Assembly: GCF_004353915.1 (NCBI RefSeq)
Contig: NZ_SMRP01000006.1
Location: 82,447 to 146,446 of the forward strand
Direction: 5' to 3'
Source of the DNA: Paraburkholderia silviterrae
GTDB lineage: Bacteria > Pseudomonadota > Gammaproteobacteria > Burkholderiales > Burkholderiaceae
DNA: 64,000 nucleotides
Shown: positions 8,848 through 18,669 of the stretch, in pieces
Layout of the letters: each line of letters starts with the position of its first letter
Position numbering within the stretch: position 1 is the stretch's first letter
Notes under the pieces: generated by a model
The model's database searches: none
The model's input: the letters and a program-made list of their open reading frames with translations, nothing else
Told to the model about the DNA's origin: nothing
Made by a program: the position numbers and the translations under genes

Positions 8848-10017
8848 TCAGATGCGTTCAAGGGCTTGCACGACGTCTGCCTTCAGGTCGTCGATGTGCT
8901 CGACACCTACCGCGTAGCGGATGAAGTTCATCGGTATATCCGCCGCGCGCATCTGCTCTGCAGACATCGTCCCGGCCCACATCGCCGCTGTATGTATCAC
9001 GAGTGAATCGACGCCGCCGAGATTGCCTGCGTTGAGCGGCACGCGCAGTGCCTCAACGAAGCATTGCGCTTCGTCGTAGCCTCCCCGCACGCCGAACGCG
9101 ACCACGCCGCCAAAGCCGCGCATCTGTCGGCGTGCGAGTGCATGTTGTGGATGGCTGGGCAAGCCCGGGTAAAACACGCGCTCGATTTTCGGATGGACTT
9201 CGAGGAACTCGGCGAGCGCCAGTGCGTTCGCGTTGATTCGCTCGATGCGCAAGGGTAATGTGCGCAGGCCGCGCAGCAGCAGCCACGCGTCCATCGGCGA
9301 TAGAACCGAACCGAGCGTGATGTGCGTATGCCAGATCTGCTCGGCAAGCACACGGCTTGTGCAGATTACCCCGCCGGTAAGATCGTGATGTCCACCCAGA
9401 TACTTGGTCGCGCTGTGCACGACGATGTCGACGCCAAGACGACCAGGCTGCTGATTAACTGGCGAAGCAAACGTGTTATCCGCGAGCGTGAGAATGCCGC
9501 GCGCCCGCGCAATCTCGGTCACCGCGGATATGTCGGTCACGAGCAGCAACGGATTGACCGGGGTCTCGATAACGATCAGCCGGGTGTTCGGACGAATAGC
9601 CCGGTCAAACGCGGCGATATCTGTCTGGTCGACAAACGTCACCTCGACGCCGAATTTGCGCAACATGTCGTCGAGCATTTTGGTCGTGCTCATGTAGTGA
9701 CGAGACTGACCGATAACGTGGTCACCCGCCTTCACGACGCTGAGGATCGCCGTCGCGATTGCGCCCATCCCGGAGGCAGTGACGAGCGCCGTCTCGGTGC
9801 CCTCGAGCTCAGCCATGATTGCCTTGACGCGCTCGTGAACGGGATTGCCGTAGCGTGTGTAATTGCGAGGATGCTGAGGAACGCTCGACATCTCAGTGAA
9901 TTCCTCACTGCCTGCCGCCTTGAATACGGCAGAATAGTGGATGGCCGGCGCAACTGTCTTCTCGTCGGTCACATCGCGGTCAGCCGCGAGCGCCAACGTT
10001 TCAAGCTTGTATCCCAT
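8848..10017 (-). CDS. PLP-dependent gamma-lyase of the Cys/Met metabolism family
   Basis: 389 residues, fold-type I PLP enzyme. The family signature is present: phosphate-binding [10 protein letters not shown], Asp in LADNTFASP, and the PLP lysine in [18 protein letters not shown]. The same family includes cystathionine gamma-lyase/synthase, methionine gamma-lyase and canavanine gamma-lyase. Start ATG 10017 has GAGGAAG close upstream; a longer frame to 10050 has none. It lies between an amino-acid ABC transporter and dapA, in an operon with homoserine dehydrogenase and an aldehyde dehydrogenase. That company argues for a gamma-elimination or substitution that yields homoserine, and canavanine is a strong candidate substrate. 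Cystathionine or O-acylhomoserine chemistry cannot be excluded from sequence alone. Confidence 0.85.
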   Translation of the reverse strand: MGYKLETLALAADRDVTDEKTVAPAIHYSAVFKAAGSEEFTEMSSVPQHPRNYTRYGNPVHERVKAIMAELEGTETALVTASGMGAIATAILSVVKAGDHVIGQSRHYMSTTKMLDDMLRKFGVEVTFVDQTDIAAFDRAIRPNTRLIVIETPVNPLLLVTDISAVTEIARARGILTLADNTFASPVNQQPGRLGVDIVVHSATKYLGGHHDLTGGVICTSRVLAEQIWHTHITLGSVLSPMDAWLLLRGLRTLPLRIERINANALALAEFLEVHPKIERVFYPGLPSHPQHALARRQMRGFGGVVAFGVRGGYDEAQCFVEALRVPLNAGNLGGVDSLVIHTAAMWAGTMSAEQMRAADIPMNFIRYAVGVEHIDDLKADVVQALERI

Positions 10018-10062
10018 GTCTTCCTCGGAATGGTCGATATGCTTTGTCAATTCGTTGCTGCG

Positions 10063-10758
10063 CTATACGCGCACGTTTCCCAGATGCCGGTTCAAGATGC
10101 CTTCCACGCGCTTCAATACGGTCGATAAAATCGCCGTTATGCCGACGTACACGACGCCAGCGAGCATCAGGGCATCAGTCGTGTAAGTTTCGACGGAGAT
10201 TCGCCGTGCCACACCGGTAAGATCGAGCACAGTAATCGTGCTCGCGAGCGCGGTCGACTTGAGTTGCAGCACGATCTCGTTCCCGAGTGTCGGCGCGACG
10301 ATGCCGATCGCACGTGGCACGACAACAAACCAGGTCAACATGAAACGACTCATCCCGAAGGCAAGCGCCGCTTCCTTCTCGCCCGCCAGGACCCCCGCGA
10401 TCCCGCCACGAATGTCTTCGGCCATGTAGGCAGAAAGATTTAACGTCAGCGCACACAATGCGCACGAAAACGAGCCTCCGAAAAGCAGCCACAGCGGCGA
10501 CGCGCGGACAAACGCGAATTGCGCGAGTCCGTAATACATCACGAAGATTTGTACGAGCAGCGGCGTTCCGCGGAACACGGACATGAAGAGACGGCTGGGT
10601 GTGGACAACCAGCGGCTCTCAGATGCGCGCGCGACCGCGAGCGGCACCGCAAGCGCAAAAGCAAGTGCGCATGACAGGACCAGAAGTTGAACCGTAACCC
10701 ACACACCGCGCACGATGTCCGAGCCGGACTGGGTCATCAGGGAGAGAACTTCGTTCAT
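10063..10758 (-). CDS. Polar amino-acid ABC transporter permease (HisM-like)
   Basis: 231 residues with five or so membrane helices and the HisMQ/GlnP motif around residues 60-75 (VFRGTPLLVQIFVMYYG). The coupling loop that contacts the ATPase is near GVLAGEKEAALAFGMSRF. It works in the inner membrane with the paired permease 12 bases upstream, the ATPase at 12334 and the binding protein at 11523. Downstream the gamma-lyase follows after 45 bases. The gene order ATPase, binding protein, permease, permease is typical of uptake systems for basic or polar amino acids. Confidence 0.9.
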   Translation of the reverse strand: MNEVLSLMTQSGSDIVRGVWVTVQLLVLSCALAFALAVPLAVARASESRWLSTPSRLFMSVFRGTPLLVQIFVMYYGLAQFAFVRASPLWLLFGGSFSCALCALTLNLSAYMAEDIRGGIAGVLAGEKEAALAFGMSRFMLTWFVVVPRAIGIVAPTLGNEIVLQLKSTALASTITVLDLTGVARRISVETYTTDALMLAGVVYVGITAILSTVLKRVEGILNRHLGNVRV

Positions 10759-10770
10759 GGCAGAGCCTGT

Positions 10771-11448
10771 TCAGGTTCGTTTCGCATAGCCCCGTCCCGC
10801 GATGCGTTCGAGCCACACAAATGCGGGATTGGAAACTGCGAGAAAGCCGAAGTAGACAACACCAACCGTCAAGTAAAAGATGAACGGCTGTTTGGTAAAT
10901 TGCGCCGCGATGTTGGCCTTTCTGAGCATGTCTTCGAGTCCGACGATCGAGACGAGCGACGTGTCCTTTAGCAGGTTCTGCCACATGTTGTTCAGACTCG
11001 GCAAACAGATCCGCCACGCCTGCGGCAAACGTACGAACCACAGCGTCTGCAGCCGAGTCATCCCGTACGCGCGCGCCGCCTCAATCTGCCCGGCTGATAC
11101 AGCGAGGAAAGCCCCACGAAACATCTCCGACGAATACGCCCCGAAGACTACTGCGAGCGCGAGCACGCCTGCGGAGAACGGGCTTACCGTAATCGCACCG
11201 TCGAACTGCGTATTGAGCAAACGCGACAACCCGAAGTAGCAGATCAGCAGGATCAGGAACTCGGGGATCCCACGCAGGAAGTTGGTGACCGCATAGCTCG
11301 CGGCGCTCAGCCAGCGGACGCTCGACAGCTTCGCCGACGCGCCGGCGATACCGAGAAGCATGCCGAGCCCGAGCGCGGCGACTGCGAGTTCCAGCGTGAC
11401 GAGTGCGCCCGCCGCAATCTGGGCGCCGTAATTAAGCAACATGTCCAT
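10771..11448 (-). CDS. Polar amino-acid ABC transporter permease (HisQ-like)
   Basis: 225 residues, hydrophobic throughout, with the HisQ-type motif NFLRGIPEFLILLICYFG and the coupling loop SAGQIEAARAYGMTRLQTLWFVRLPQA. It forms the heteromeric membrane channel with the neighbouring permease at 10063-10758. The start at 11448 follows the binding-protein stop by 74 bases. Substrate specificity comes from the binding protein, not from this subunit. Confidence 0.9.
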   Translation of the reverse strand: MDMLLNYGAQIAAGALVTLELAVAALGLGMLLGIAGASAKLSSVRWLSAASYAVTNFLRGIPEFLILLICYFGLSRLLNTQFDGAITVSPFSAGVLALAVVFGAYSSEMFRGAFLAVSAGQIEAARAYGMTRLQTLWFVRLPQAWRICLPSLNNMWQNLLKDTSLVSIVGLEDMLRKANIAAQFTKQPFIFYLTVGVVYFGFLAVSNPAFVWLERIAGRGYAKRT

Positions 11449-11522
11449 CGTGGTGGAGTTCCGTGAAATGCACGCCTTGTGCGCGCGCCGCAGGACTGCA
11501 GCCGCGCGTGCCGGATGCGAGC

Positions 11523-12302
11523 TTATTGCGGTGCGATGCTGAACGGGAAATAGCGCTTGCTTACCGTCGAGAATGTCCCGTCGGCCTGTACCTGCGCGAT
11601 GCCCTTGTCGAACTTGGCCTTCAGCGGTGCGTCACCCTTGCGCACGGCTATCGCCGTGCCTTCGCCGAAGATTTCCGCATCGGCGATCGGCTTGCCGACG
11701 AAATTGAAGCCTTCCTTTTTCCCGGTCTTTGTTAGCCAGTCATAAGCCACAGTGTTGTCCGCAAGCACCGCGTCAATGCGCCCGGCTTCGAGATCGAGCC
11801 ATGCTTCGTCAAGCGTCTGATACACCTTGACGTTGATGCCCGACTGACTCGCAGGCAATCGGCGGCGCAGCCAGGATTCGTGAGTCGAGGCGGTCTGCAC
11901 ACCAATCGTCTTGCCTCTGAGCATGGCTGGACTGTCCGTGATACCTGAACCTTGCTTCGCGACGAACTGCACGGGTGCCGTCGTGAAGATACGGGTGAAA
12001 TCGACCGACTGCTCGCGCTCAGGAGTCTTTGACATCTGCGCAAGCACCGCGTCGATCTGCTTGGCCTTGAGTGCCGGAATCAGCGCGTCGAAATCCATCG
12101 TTACCCACTGGCACTTGACCTTCATGTCTTCGCACATCTTCTTGCCGATGTCGATCTCCATGCCCTGTAGCGTGCCGGACGCGTCCTTGTATTCAAACGG
12201 TGCATAGTCGGCGAGCGTGCCGACGCGCACCACCTGCTCGGCATGTGCGACGGGCCCCAGCAACGCCGCGCCCGCACACAACGATTGAAGCAGCTTCTTC
12301 AT
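11523..12302 (-). CDS. Amino-acid ABC transporter periplasmic binding protein (family 3, Arg/Lys/Orn-like)
   Basis: 259 residues with a signal peptide (MKKLLQSLCAGAALLGPVAHA) and a family-3 solute-binding domain: RVGTLADYAPFEYKD at the mature N-terminus, then DFDALIPALKAKQIDAVLAQM and GKTIGVQTAST. The overall pattern is that of lysine/arginine/ornithine-type receptors. ATG 12302 has a textbook GGAGGAGA site. A basic-amino-acid receptor is what a canavanine (arginine analogue) uptake system would need, but ligand choice is inferred. The ATPase gene ends 31 bases upstream. Confidence 0.88.
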   Translation of the reverse strand: MKKLLQSLCAGAALLGPVAHAEQVVRVGTLADYAPFEYKDASGTLQGMEIDIGKKMCEDMKVKCQWVTMDFDALIPALKAKQIDAVLAQMSKTPEREQSVDFTRIFTTAPVQFVAKQGSGITDSPAMLRGKTIGVQTASTHESWLRRRLPASQSGINVKVYQTLDEAWLDLEAGRIDAVLADNTVAYDWLTKTGKKEGFNFVGKPIADAEIFGEGTAIAVRKGDAPLKAKFDKGIAQVQADGTFSTVSKRYFPFSIAPQ

Positions 12303-12333
12303 GATTTCTCCTCCGGTTGGCAATGGTTTTGCA

Positions 12334-13131
12334 TCAGATGATGCTGGACAGAAACTTTTGGAATCGCGGCGATTTCTGGGTAGCGAAGACTTCATCGGGA
12401 CTGCCGTCCTCTTCGATCCGCCCCTGATGGACAAATACGACGCGATTGGCAACTTCGCGCGCAAAGCCCATCTCGTGCGTAACGACCAACATCGTGCGAC
12501 CCTCATCAGCGAGCGAGCGCATGACCTTCAGCACCTCACCAACAAGCTCCGGATCAAGCGCAGATGTTGGCTCGTCGAAGAGCATGACCTCCGGGTCCGT
12601 CGCCAGAGCGCGCGCAATCGCAACACGTTGTTGCTGGCCGCCTGACAACTGGTTCGGGTAGTGCTCGCACTTGCCCGCGAGGCCGACACGTTCCAGCATC
12701 GCTATGGCTTTGTCACGCGCCTCGCGCTTTGGCACACCAAGCACTCGCACCGGCGCGAACATCACGTTTTGCATAACCGTCATGTGTGCCCACAGGTTGA
12801 ACTGCTGGAAGACCATCGCGAGCTTGCGACGTACACGCATTACCTGCTTCGGATCGGCGGCGGCGAGCACACCGCTCTTGCCCATGGGTTTCAGTGTGAG
12901 CGTCTCGCCATTCACACAGATCCGACCACGGTCGGGCGTCTCCAGCAGGTTGATGCATCTGAGGAACGTGCTCTTGCCTGATCCACTGCTTCCAAGGATC
13001 GACACGACCTCGTGATTGCGGGCGGTCAACGAGATACCCTTCAACACCTCAACCCCACCAAATGACTTATGAATATCCTCGACAACCAGCACATCAGCCG
13101 CTGGTTTGCATGCAGGGATTGCTGCTGCCAT
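12334..13131 (-). CDS. Polar amino-acid ABC transporter ATP-binding protein (HisP/GlnQ-like)
   Basis: 265 residues with Walker [12 protein letters not shown], signature [15 protein letters not shown], Walker [15 protein letters not shown] and switch VVTHEMGF, in normal order. It powers the transporter formed with the two permeases downstream. ATG 13131 is preferred: GAGGGAG lies 8 bases upstream and the length matches HisP. Upstream in-frame starts (13161, 13212) reach back into the aldehyde dehydrogenase gene or lack a site. Confidence 0.92.
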   Translation of the reverse strand: MAAAIPACKPAADVLVVEDIHKSFGGVEVLKGISLTARNHEVVSILGSSGSGKSTFLRCINLLETPDRGRICVNGETLTLKPMGKSGVLAAADPKQVMRVRRKLAMVFQQFNLWAHMTVMQNVMFAPVRVLGVPKREARDKAIAMLERVGLAGKCEHYPNQLSGGQQQRVAIARALATDPEVMLFDEPTSALDPELVGEVLKVMRSLADEGRTMLVVTHEMGFAREVANRVVFVHQGRIEEDGSPDEVFATQKSPRFQKFLSSII

Positions 13132-13208
13132 TCCCGACTCCCTCTTCGATACGTTACTCATTGCCCAGGGGCGTGCGGTGCCGGCGCATCGAGCGCCGGC
13201 ACCTCGCG

Positions 13209-14639
13209 TCAACTCGACAGCGCCCGGTTACGCCTGAAGCAGACCACCTTCGGCTGCGTCATTTCTGTCATCGCGAACCGCACGCCTTCGCGTCCCAGCG
13301 ACCCATACTTGAACCCGCCAAACGGCATGCCGTCGAAGCGGTAGTCCGAGGAATCGTTGATCATCACGCCACCCGCCTGCAGGCGCTCGGCCGCGCCAAG
13401 TGCAATCTCGAGCCGGCTTGTGAAGACCCCGGCGTGAAGACTGCTTTCAGGCGCGTTCGCGGCATCGAGCGCCTGCTGCAAGTCGGAGAATTTCGTGATC
13501 GACACTACGGGCGCAAACACTTCGTCTGCCCACACGCGGACATCACACGGGACGTCCACCAGCACAGTGGGCTCGTACAGCGCGCCGCGCCTGCGATGGC
13601 CAGTCAATACCTTTGCGCCGTTGGAGATCGCGTCGTCAACCCAGCGTTCGATCCTGGCCGCCTGCTCCTCGGCGATCATCGGGCCCATATCCGTCGCCTC
13701 GTCTAGCGGATCGCCGACAACCATCTTGCGGGTCAGTTCAACGACGTAACGAACGAAAGGCTCATACGCCGCCTCAGCCACGAAGATGCGCTGGGTACCG
13801 ATGCAATTCTGGCCGGCGGCCCAAAACGCGCCCGAAACGCACGATTGCGCAGCGTCCTTCAGGTCGCAGTCGGCCATAACGATCACCGGAGCGTTACCGC
13901 CGAGGTCCATCGCGATCTTCTTCAGGCCAGCCTCACGCGTGATCGCCTCGCCGGTCACCGGGCCACCTGTGAACGTCACCATTCGGATCCGCTTGTCGCG
14001 CACCAATGCAGACGCGATCTCGGCGCCACCGTGCACGATCTGTAGCGCGTCCCGAGACGCACCCGCCTCCCACAGAATCTCGACGAGCGCCTGAGCAGAC
14101 AGCGGGGCCAGCAACGAAGGTTTCAGGATCACGCTATTACCGGTAGCGATTGCCGGCCCGAGCTTGTGCGCGACAAGGTTGAGCGGATCGTTGAACGGCG
14201 TAATAGCCAGAATCACGCCGAGCGGCTCCAGCGTGTAGTAGCCGCTGCGATCTTCTGAGCCTGGATAGGAATCGAACGGGATCGTTTCGCCAACCAGGCG
14301 CTTGGCTTCTTCTCCTGACAGGCGCAGCGTATTCACACAGCGTGCGACCTCCTTGCGGGCCTGCCGGAGCGGTTTGCCAGCTTCGAGCGAAATCGTGCGG
14401 GCAAGCTCTTGAGCACGCGCTTCGACGAGCGCGGCTGCGCGGAACAAGATGTCGGACCGACGGCTTCTCGCAAGAGCACCAGCCATGCTCGCGCCCAACA
14501 GAGCGCGCTCCACAATCGCAGGTGCCGACTCGACCGGTGACAGATTGACTGTCCCGACGACGGTCCCGTCATAGGGCGACAGGACGTCGCTCACGCCACC
14601 CAGCTCGAGATCCGTGGTCACTGCATCGCGCGCGGTCAT
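13209..14639 (-). CDS. Aldehyde dehydrogenase, candidate aspartate-semialdehyde oxidising enzyme
   Basis: 476-residue NAD(P)-dependent aldehyde dehydrogenase. The nucleophile Cys is in [14 protein letters not shown], and the cofactor-binding stretch [16 protein letters not shown] precedes it. Where the family has Glu in ELGG, this protein reads [11 protein letters not shown], so the general base position is Asp. The start ATG overlaps the homoserine dehydrogenase stop by 4 bases, implying translational coupling. That pairing suggests it oxidises L-aspartate-4-semialdehyde to aspartate. It is unrelated to the biosynthetic Asd enzyme, which makes the phosphorylated reaction. Confidence 0.85.
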   Translation of the reverse strand: MTARDAVTTDLELGGVSDVLSPYDGTVVGTVNLSPVESAPAIVERALLGASMAGALARSRRSDILFRAAALVEARAQELARTISLEAGKPLRQARKEVARCVNTLRLSGEEAKRLVGETIPFDSYPGSEDRSGYYTLEPLGVILAITPFNDPLNLVAHKLGPAIATGNSVILKPSLLAPLSAQALVEILWEAGASRDALQIVHGGAEIASALVRDKRIRMVTFTGGPVTGEAITREAGLKKIAMDLGGNAPVIVMADCDLKDAAQSCVSGAFWAAGQNCIGTQRIFVAEAAYEPFVRYVVELTRKMVVGDPLDEATDMGPMIAEEQAARIERWVDDAISNGAKVLTGHRRRGALYEPTVLVDVPCDVRVWADEVFAPVVSITKFSDLQQALDAANAPESSLHAGVFTSRLEIALGAAERLQAGGVMINDSSDYRFDGMPFGGFKYGSLGREGVRFAMTEMTQPKVVCFRRNRALSS

Positions 14640-15715
14640 GCAATCACCTCTTGCCCGGTTGCGTTGATGAGGTCTCCCAGTTCGATAAGGTCCGACAGGA
14701 TCGCGAACGCGGTCTCCTCGCGGCCGGCTCCGGGACCGCTGATCGTCACACTGCCGAGTACGTCGGTGTCGAAAGTGATGGCGTTAGTCACACCACTCGC
14801 GGCGCGCAGCGGATGGCCAGCCGGCAGCTTGCGTGGCTCGACGGTTGCAACCAACGTACCGTCCGGTTGGCGAGTCGCCGAACCAATCAGCCGCCAGGAC
14901 AGGCCTTCAGCCGCCGCGGCACGCACCTCATCCTCGGTCAGCTCGACGATACCTCGACAGGTCACGTCGGCTCGCGTCAGGCCCACACTCCACAGCGTGT
15001 TCGCGAGAATCACGACCTTCAACTGCACGTCCGAGCCGCTCACGTCGGCCGCCGGATTCGCTTCCGCGTAACCGCGTTGCTGTGCCTCTTTGATCGCTTC
15101 ATCGAAGCTCGCGCCCGCCTCGACCTCTCCGAGCACGAAGTTCGACGTGCCGTTCAGAATGCCCGTAAAGCCACCAACATCGCAGCCACGAAGCGTTGTC
15201 GAGATCTGGCGTAAAACCGGAGTGCCGCTCATTACCGTGCCTTCGTATTTAAGGCACGCGCCCGACTTTGCCGCGGTCCGGGCCAGGTCCAGTTGCGCGA
15301 GTGCGATCGGGCCCTTGTTGGTCGTGATTACGTGCTTGCCGCATTCGAGCGCGGTGCGGCAATGTGACAGCGCTGGCTCGCCGGTATTCGGGTCGGTGTA
15401 GGTTGCCTCGACGACGACATCGACGTGCTCCGACGCGATTGCCTTGAGCACTGCGCCGAGGTTCACCTCGGGCGACACCAGTGTGCCGGGATCGCGGCGC
15501 AACGCGTCGGCATCGACACCGTTCCGGGCAGTTTCGTCGAGAACATCCAGAGCGATACCTCGTGGATTCGTCGCAATGCCGAGCCGCAGGTCCGCGACCA
15601 TCGTCACGGAGAGATCGATACCCTCGGCCGACAGCATCGCGCGCTTTTTCCTGAGCAGCTCGACCAATCCTTGATTGACTCCGCCGAAGCCGACCAGTGC
15701 CAATTTGAGTTCCAT
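14636..15715 (-). CDS. hom: Homoserine dehydrogenase, ACT-less
   Basis: 359 residues. Rossmann start [13 protein letters not shown], nucleotide-site [10 protein letters not shown], substrate-site [12 protein letters not shown] and [11 protein letters not shown], and the catalytic segment [20 protein letters not shown] are all present. It lacks a C-terminal ACT domain, so it should escape threonine feedback inhibition, which suits a catabolic enzyme oxidising homoserine to aspartate semialdehyde. ATG 15715 is chosen: AGGAG lies 9 bases upstream, whereas the ATG at 15724 abuts that site. It heads the ten-gene operon and overlaps the aldehyde dehydrogenase gene. Confidence 0.9.
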   Translation of the reverse strand: MELKLALVGFGGVNQGLVELLRKKRAMLSAEGIDLSVTMVADLRLGIATNPRGIALDVLDETARNGVDADALRRDPGTLVSPEVNLGAVLKAIASEHVDVVVEATYTDPNTGEPALSHCRTALECGKHVITTNKGPIALAQLDLARTAAKSGACLKYEGTVMSGTPVLRQISTTLRGCDVGGFTGILNGTSNFVLGEVEAGASFDEAIKEAQQRGYAEANPAADVSGSDVQLKVVILANTLWSVGLTRADVTCRGIVELTEDEVRAAAAEGLSWRLIGSATRQPDGTLVATVEPRKLPAGHPLRAASGVTNAITFDTDVLGSVTISGPGAGREETAFAILSDLIELGDLINATGQEVIA

Positions 15716-15755
15716 TTCTTTCATCTCCTGTCAGTGAAATCAGGAAATAGTTTAG

Positions 15756-15826
15756 TTATGCGAAGCGTTCGACAAATTATGCGTTTCGGCAAAGATTGAG
15801 CATGCTCTTTTGCGGTTCGTTATGCT
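15756..15826. promoter_or_regulatory. Phased TTATGCG repeats, possible Lrp-type operator region
   Basis: The heptamer TTATGCG occurs at 15756-15762 and 15777-15783, 21 bases apart, and a variant TTATGCT at 15820-15826, a further 43 bases away. Spacing near multiples of two helical turns would place the sites on one face of the DNA. This is the only non-coding gap upstream of the operon, directly after the upstream Lrp gene. Binding is not shown. Confidence 0.35.
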
Positions 15827-15864
15827 GGACGGCCGAATCGGCCGTCTCTCATGACACGCGGTCG

Positions 15865-16362
15865 TTAGCTTGAGGGTGGATCCTCGTCAACCTCCCTCTC
15901 AACCGGGACAAATAGCCCAATCTTGATCGAACTCAGCACGACGTTTGTATTGATACGACGGATCATTGGATTGCTTTGCATGATCCTCGCTGTCAGCCGG
16001 TCGTATGCCTCGACGTCGGACGCCGTGATAATTGCGATCAAATCGACGGCACCCGTCACGTAGTAAATCTGCTGGACCTCATCTTGTGACCTTGCCCATT
16101 CGCGGAACTTCGCAACTGTCTCGTAGTTTTCTCGTTCGATTTCCATTGCGGCGATGAAGGTCATCGGGCGACCGACAGCCGCTCGATCGACTACCGCGAT
16201 TTCCGCGGAAATGATCCTGTCAGTGCGCATCCGCTTCAGACGTTTCTGCACAGCAGACGTGGATAAGCCGATACGGTCAGCGATGGCGTCCGCAGTCGCA
16301 GTACAGTCCCGCTGGACGATGTTCAGGATCTTGCGGTCAAAGGCGTCGAGTGCATCGGTCAT
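15865..16362 (-). CDS. Lrp/AsnC-family transcriptional regulator, upstream of the amino-acid operon
   Basis: 165 residues with an N-terminal helix-turn-helix (TADAIADRIGLSTSAVQKRLKRM) and an effector domain (VQQIYYVTGAVDLIAIITA, then NPMIRRINTNVVLSSIK). It is only distantly like the second Lrp gene at 6516. It lies 149 bases upstream of hom on the same strand, with repeat motifs in that gap, so it is the likely specific activator of the operon in response to the transported amino acid or its product. Confidence 0.92.
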   Translation of the reverse strand: MTDALDAFDRKILNIVQRDCTATADAIADRIGLSTSAVQKRLKRMRTDRIISAEIAVVDRAAVGRPMTFIAAMEIERENYETVAKFREWARSQDEVQQIYYVTGAVDLIAIITASDVEAYDRLTARIMQSNPMIRRINTNVVLSSIKIGLFVPVEREVDEDPPSS

Positions 16363-16392
16363 AGCGTGGCCCGCAGGTCAGATACGCAGAAT

Positions 16393-17073
16393 TCAGAGGT
16401 AGAACGGGCGTGTCGACTTGAGGCCGACAAGATGCCGGATGCGGTCGAACGCGGCGATGAGCGCTCCGCGCCACCGTACCATCGGCCCGCCAATGCACAC
16501 CGGCGAGAAATGGACCGTATCCACGCCTCCGGGAATACGAAATGGGCGTTCGATGCCGTTGTCCGATTCCGTCACGAGCGCAGTGCCGTCGATCGCGGTC
16601 AGGCTCATCAGCAGATACGCCGATCCAGTCTTGTCGCCCAGGCCGAGCAGCGGTGCCACAATCGCGGGTAGTTGCTCGAGCAGCGGCAGTTCGTATGCGC
16701 CGGGCCACCACGTGTCGCGCTCGTCCAGCCACGGGCCGACACCCGGCATCCCCACCATCTCGAGCGTCCGATCCACCCCGAGATGGGCGTAGGCCCGGCA
16801 CCGGCCTGCCTCGTCGCGTGCCGAGGAGGCGAGCCAGCCGCCTTCGTGCTCCACGCAATTCGTCAAAGAGACGTTCGCGGGCTTTAGACTGCCGAACGTT
16901 GCCGCCATCCGCGTGGACGATATTGCCCCGACATCGCTCTGCGTCTCATTACTGGGCACGATCTGGCACACCCACTTGGGTCCGTCCTGCAAGGACGTGG
17001 ACACGTTGCCAAGCCGAACCTGCGCGGTTCTCCTGCGGGCACGTTCAACGATAATGAATGGCGTATCCGGCAT
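16393..17073 (-). CDS. Hypothetical protein, unrecognised
   Basis: 226 residues beginning MPDTPFIIVERARRRTAQV, with a GAGAG site a few bases before ATG 17073. No motif that I recognise, no signal peptide and no membrane helix. Tryptophan-rich central part (WLDERDTWWPGAYELPLLEQL) and a C-terminal region rich in Gly and Arg. It ends 30 bases upstream of the Lrp gene on the same strand, so the two may be co-transcribed. That makes a role linked to the amino-acid operon possible but unproven. Confidence 0.55.
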   Translation of the reverse strand: MPDTPFIIVERARRRTAQVRLGNVSTSLQDGPKWVCQIVPSNETQSDVGAISSTRMAATFGSLKPANVSLTNCVEHEGGWLASSARDEAGRCRAYAHLGVDRTLEMVGMPGVGPWLDERDTWWPGAYELPLLEQLPAIVAPLLGLGDKTGSAYLLMSLTAIDGTALVTESDNGIERPFRIPGGVDTVHFSPVCIGGPMVRWRGALIAAFDRIRHLVGLKSTRPFYL

Positions 17074-17333
17074 ACGACTCTCTCAATGCTTGCGCAATCG
17101 CGCCGCAGCCATGCTAGCGCGCTTCGATGGTTCCACCAAAAGGGCGGCAGATGAGAGAAATCATATCGCCCGACAGCGTCGAAAAAAATCTCAGTGTCGA
17201 GCATTTGATCCGAAAAACGTACATAATTTTCCCGGCCGCGACGAATTTCGTCAGCAAGATCGACTACCCGTCGGTTCGGGCACGGCATTCAGGGACTCAG
17301 GGAAACTGGGATGCTGCATACCGGATTGCCCGA

Positions 17334-18581
17334 TCAGAGATCAAACCCGAGCTGCGTTTTGCCCAGTACCGACAAACTGCCTTCGGTGGCCCGGCCGACA
17401 AAATCGGTTTCGAAGTTGTCGGCAGGAAAGTCGGGCGGGCTCTCGCCTTTGAGGAACGCCGGCAGTTGCCGTTTCAGGTAGTCGTCATTTTTCGCGCAGC
17501 CGGGTGCCGCAGCGATGTACATGACGTTGCTGTATCCGGTTCCACGATGAGCGTCTTCGACCGCATGAATCACATCGCTGTGCCAGAAGACGGTGTCACC
17601 CGCCTGCATCAACGGAATCGACGAAAGCGCTTCGTGCAGCGGTGCATGCCACTTTGCATCGATCGACAGGGCCCGCCCTGGCATTGCGCCACACAGATCG
17701 TCGTCGGCGACGTCGTCCTGAAGCGCCCGCAACAGCACATACACCATGGCGTTCGCGATCGGCACCAGTTGCAAGGTGCCATCGCCCGGCCCCTGGGGAG
17801 TGAGCGCGGTCCACCCCTGGAATGTGCGGAACATCGAACATACAGTCGGGGAACGAATCTCTCGGGCTAGCGGCCGCCACGCCGCGTCGAAGGCGTCATA
17901 CCGGCGCCATTCGCCGCTGAAGACATGACGATAGACACGCCGGAAGTTGTCATCGAGCCAGCGCTCCACCGACCCGCCATCACAATGCGCGGAGAGGCCC
18001 AACGATTCGGAACCCGGAGGACGCCGGCGCAGGCGGTCCGCGTAGACCGGAACCGTGTCCGGATCAAAGTGAATCCGACCTTCACTCTGCCACTTCCAGA
18101 GCCTGTTCAAAAAGACGCGTGTCTCGGTGAGTTCGGAAGACTGTCGGGCCTCCACTTGAGGTCCGGACCAGTAAATGCCGTAAATTTGCGGCTTGCTCGA
18201 TGCGAGTGTGCCAAAAAACTTGTCCTCGGCCCGATGGGCGAGCTTGTCGTCCAGGCGATTACGCGCAACGTATTGCGCGATCTCGTCGTCCCATGCCCCG
18301 GCGCGTTCCCGGCTGAAGACGCCGCGCACGACACACGCTCCGCGCTCCTTGATCGCCGCGATTGCCTGCTCGCTCACGCATCGCGCGGCAATGTCCGCGA
18401 ACCGGATCTCCGGGATCACCGATTCGCCGCGCCGGCGCTCCTGCGCAATCACATCGACCTTGCGCCTGATTTCGGCGTCGACCTGCTCGAACGTTTCCCT
18501 GTAGTTGGGAAGTCTCTGGCGCAGTTGCCTCTTCACCGAACGGATTGCCGCCGGCAGATCTTCAATGTGCAGGGATTCCAT
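17334..18581 (-). CDS. DUF1479 family protein (YbiU-like)
   Basis: 415 residues matching the DUF1479/YbiU family: [20 protein letters not shown] near residue 75, [19 protein letters not shown] in the middle, and [20 protein letters not shown] toward the C-terminus. The His-x-Asp pair in AHCDGG and the later His in [11 protein letters not shown] resemble the 2-His-1-carboxylate set of Fe(II)/2-oxoglutarate oxygenases, and the family is generally modelled that way. ATG 18581 has GGAGACG upstream; the frame extends further but without a site. It is the last gene of the LacI-controlled operon. Its reaction is unknown. Confidence 0.82.
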   Translation of the reverse strand: MESLHIEDLPAAIRSVKRQLRQRLPNYRETFEQVDAEIRRKVDVIAQERRRGESVIPEIRFADIAARCVSEQAIAAIKERGACVVRGVFSRERAGAWDDEIAQYVARNRLDDKLAHRAEDKFFGTLASSKPQIYGIYWSGPQVEARQSSELTETRVFLNRLWKWQSEGRIHFDPDTVPVYADRLRRRPPGSESLGLSAHCDGGSVERWLDDNFRRVYRHVFSGEWRRYDAFDAAWRPLAREIRSPTVCSMFRTFQGWTALTPQGPGDGTLQLVPIANAMVYVLLRALQDDVADDDLCGAMPGRALSIDAKWHAPLHEALSSIPLMQAGDTVFWHSDVIHAVEDAHRGTGYSNVMYIAAAPGCAKNDDYLKRQLPAFLKGESPPDFPADNFETDFVGRATEGSLSVLGKTQLGFDL

Positions 18582-18669
18582 GATGCGTCTCCGTATGCGC
18601 TGTAGTGCCCAAAATTTGGCCGTCGATACGAACCGCTGCGCAACCGCCGCGTTCCATTGCCGTACAACG

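Noticed and set aside
16884..17288. 134-codon frame overlapping the unknown protein
   Set aside because: Mostly overlaps a better gene and its C-terminal half is a frame shadow.
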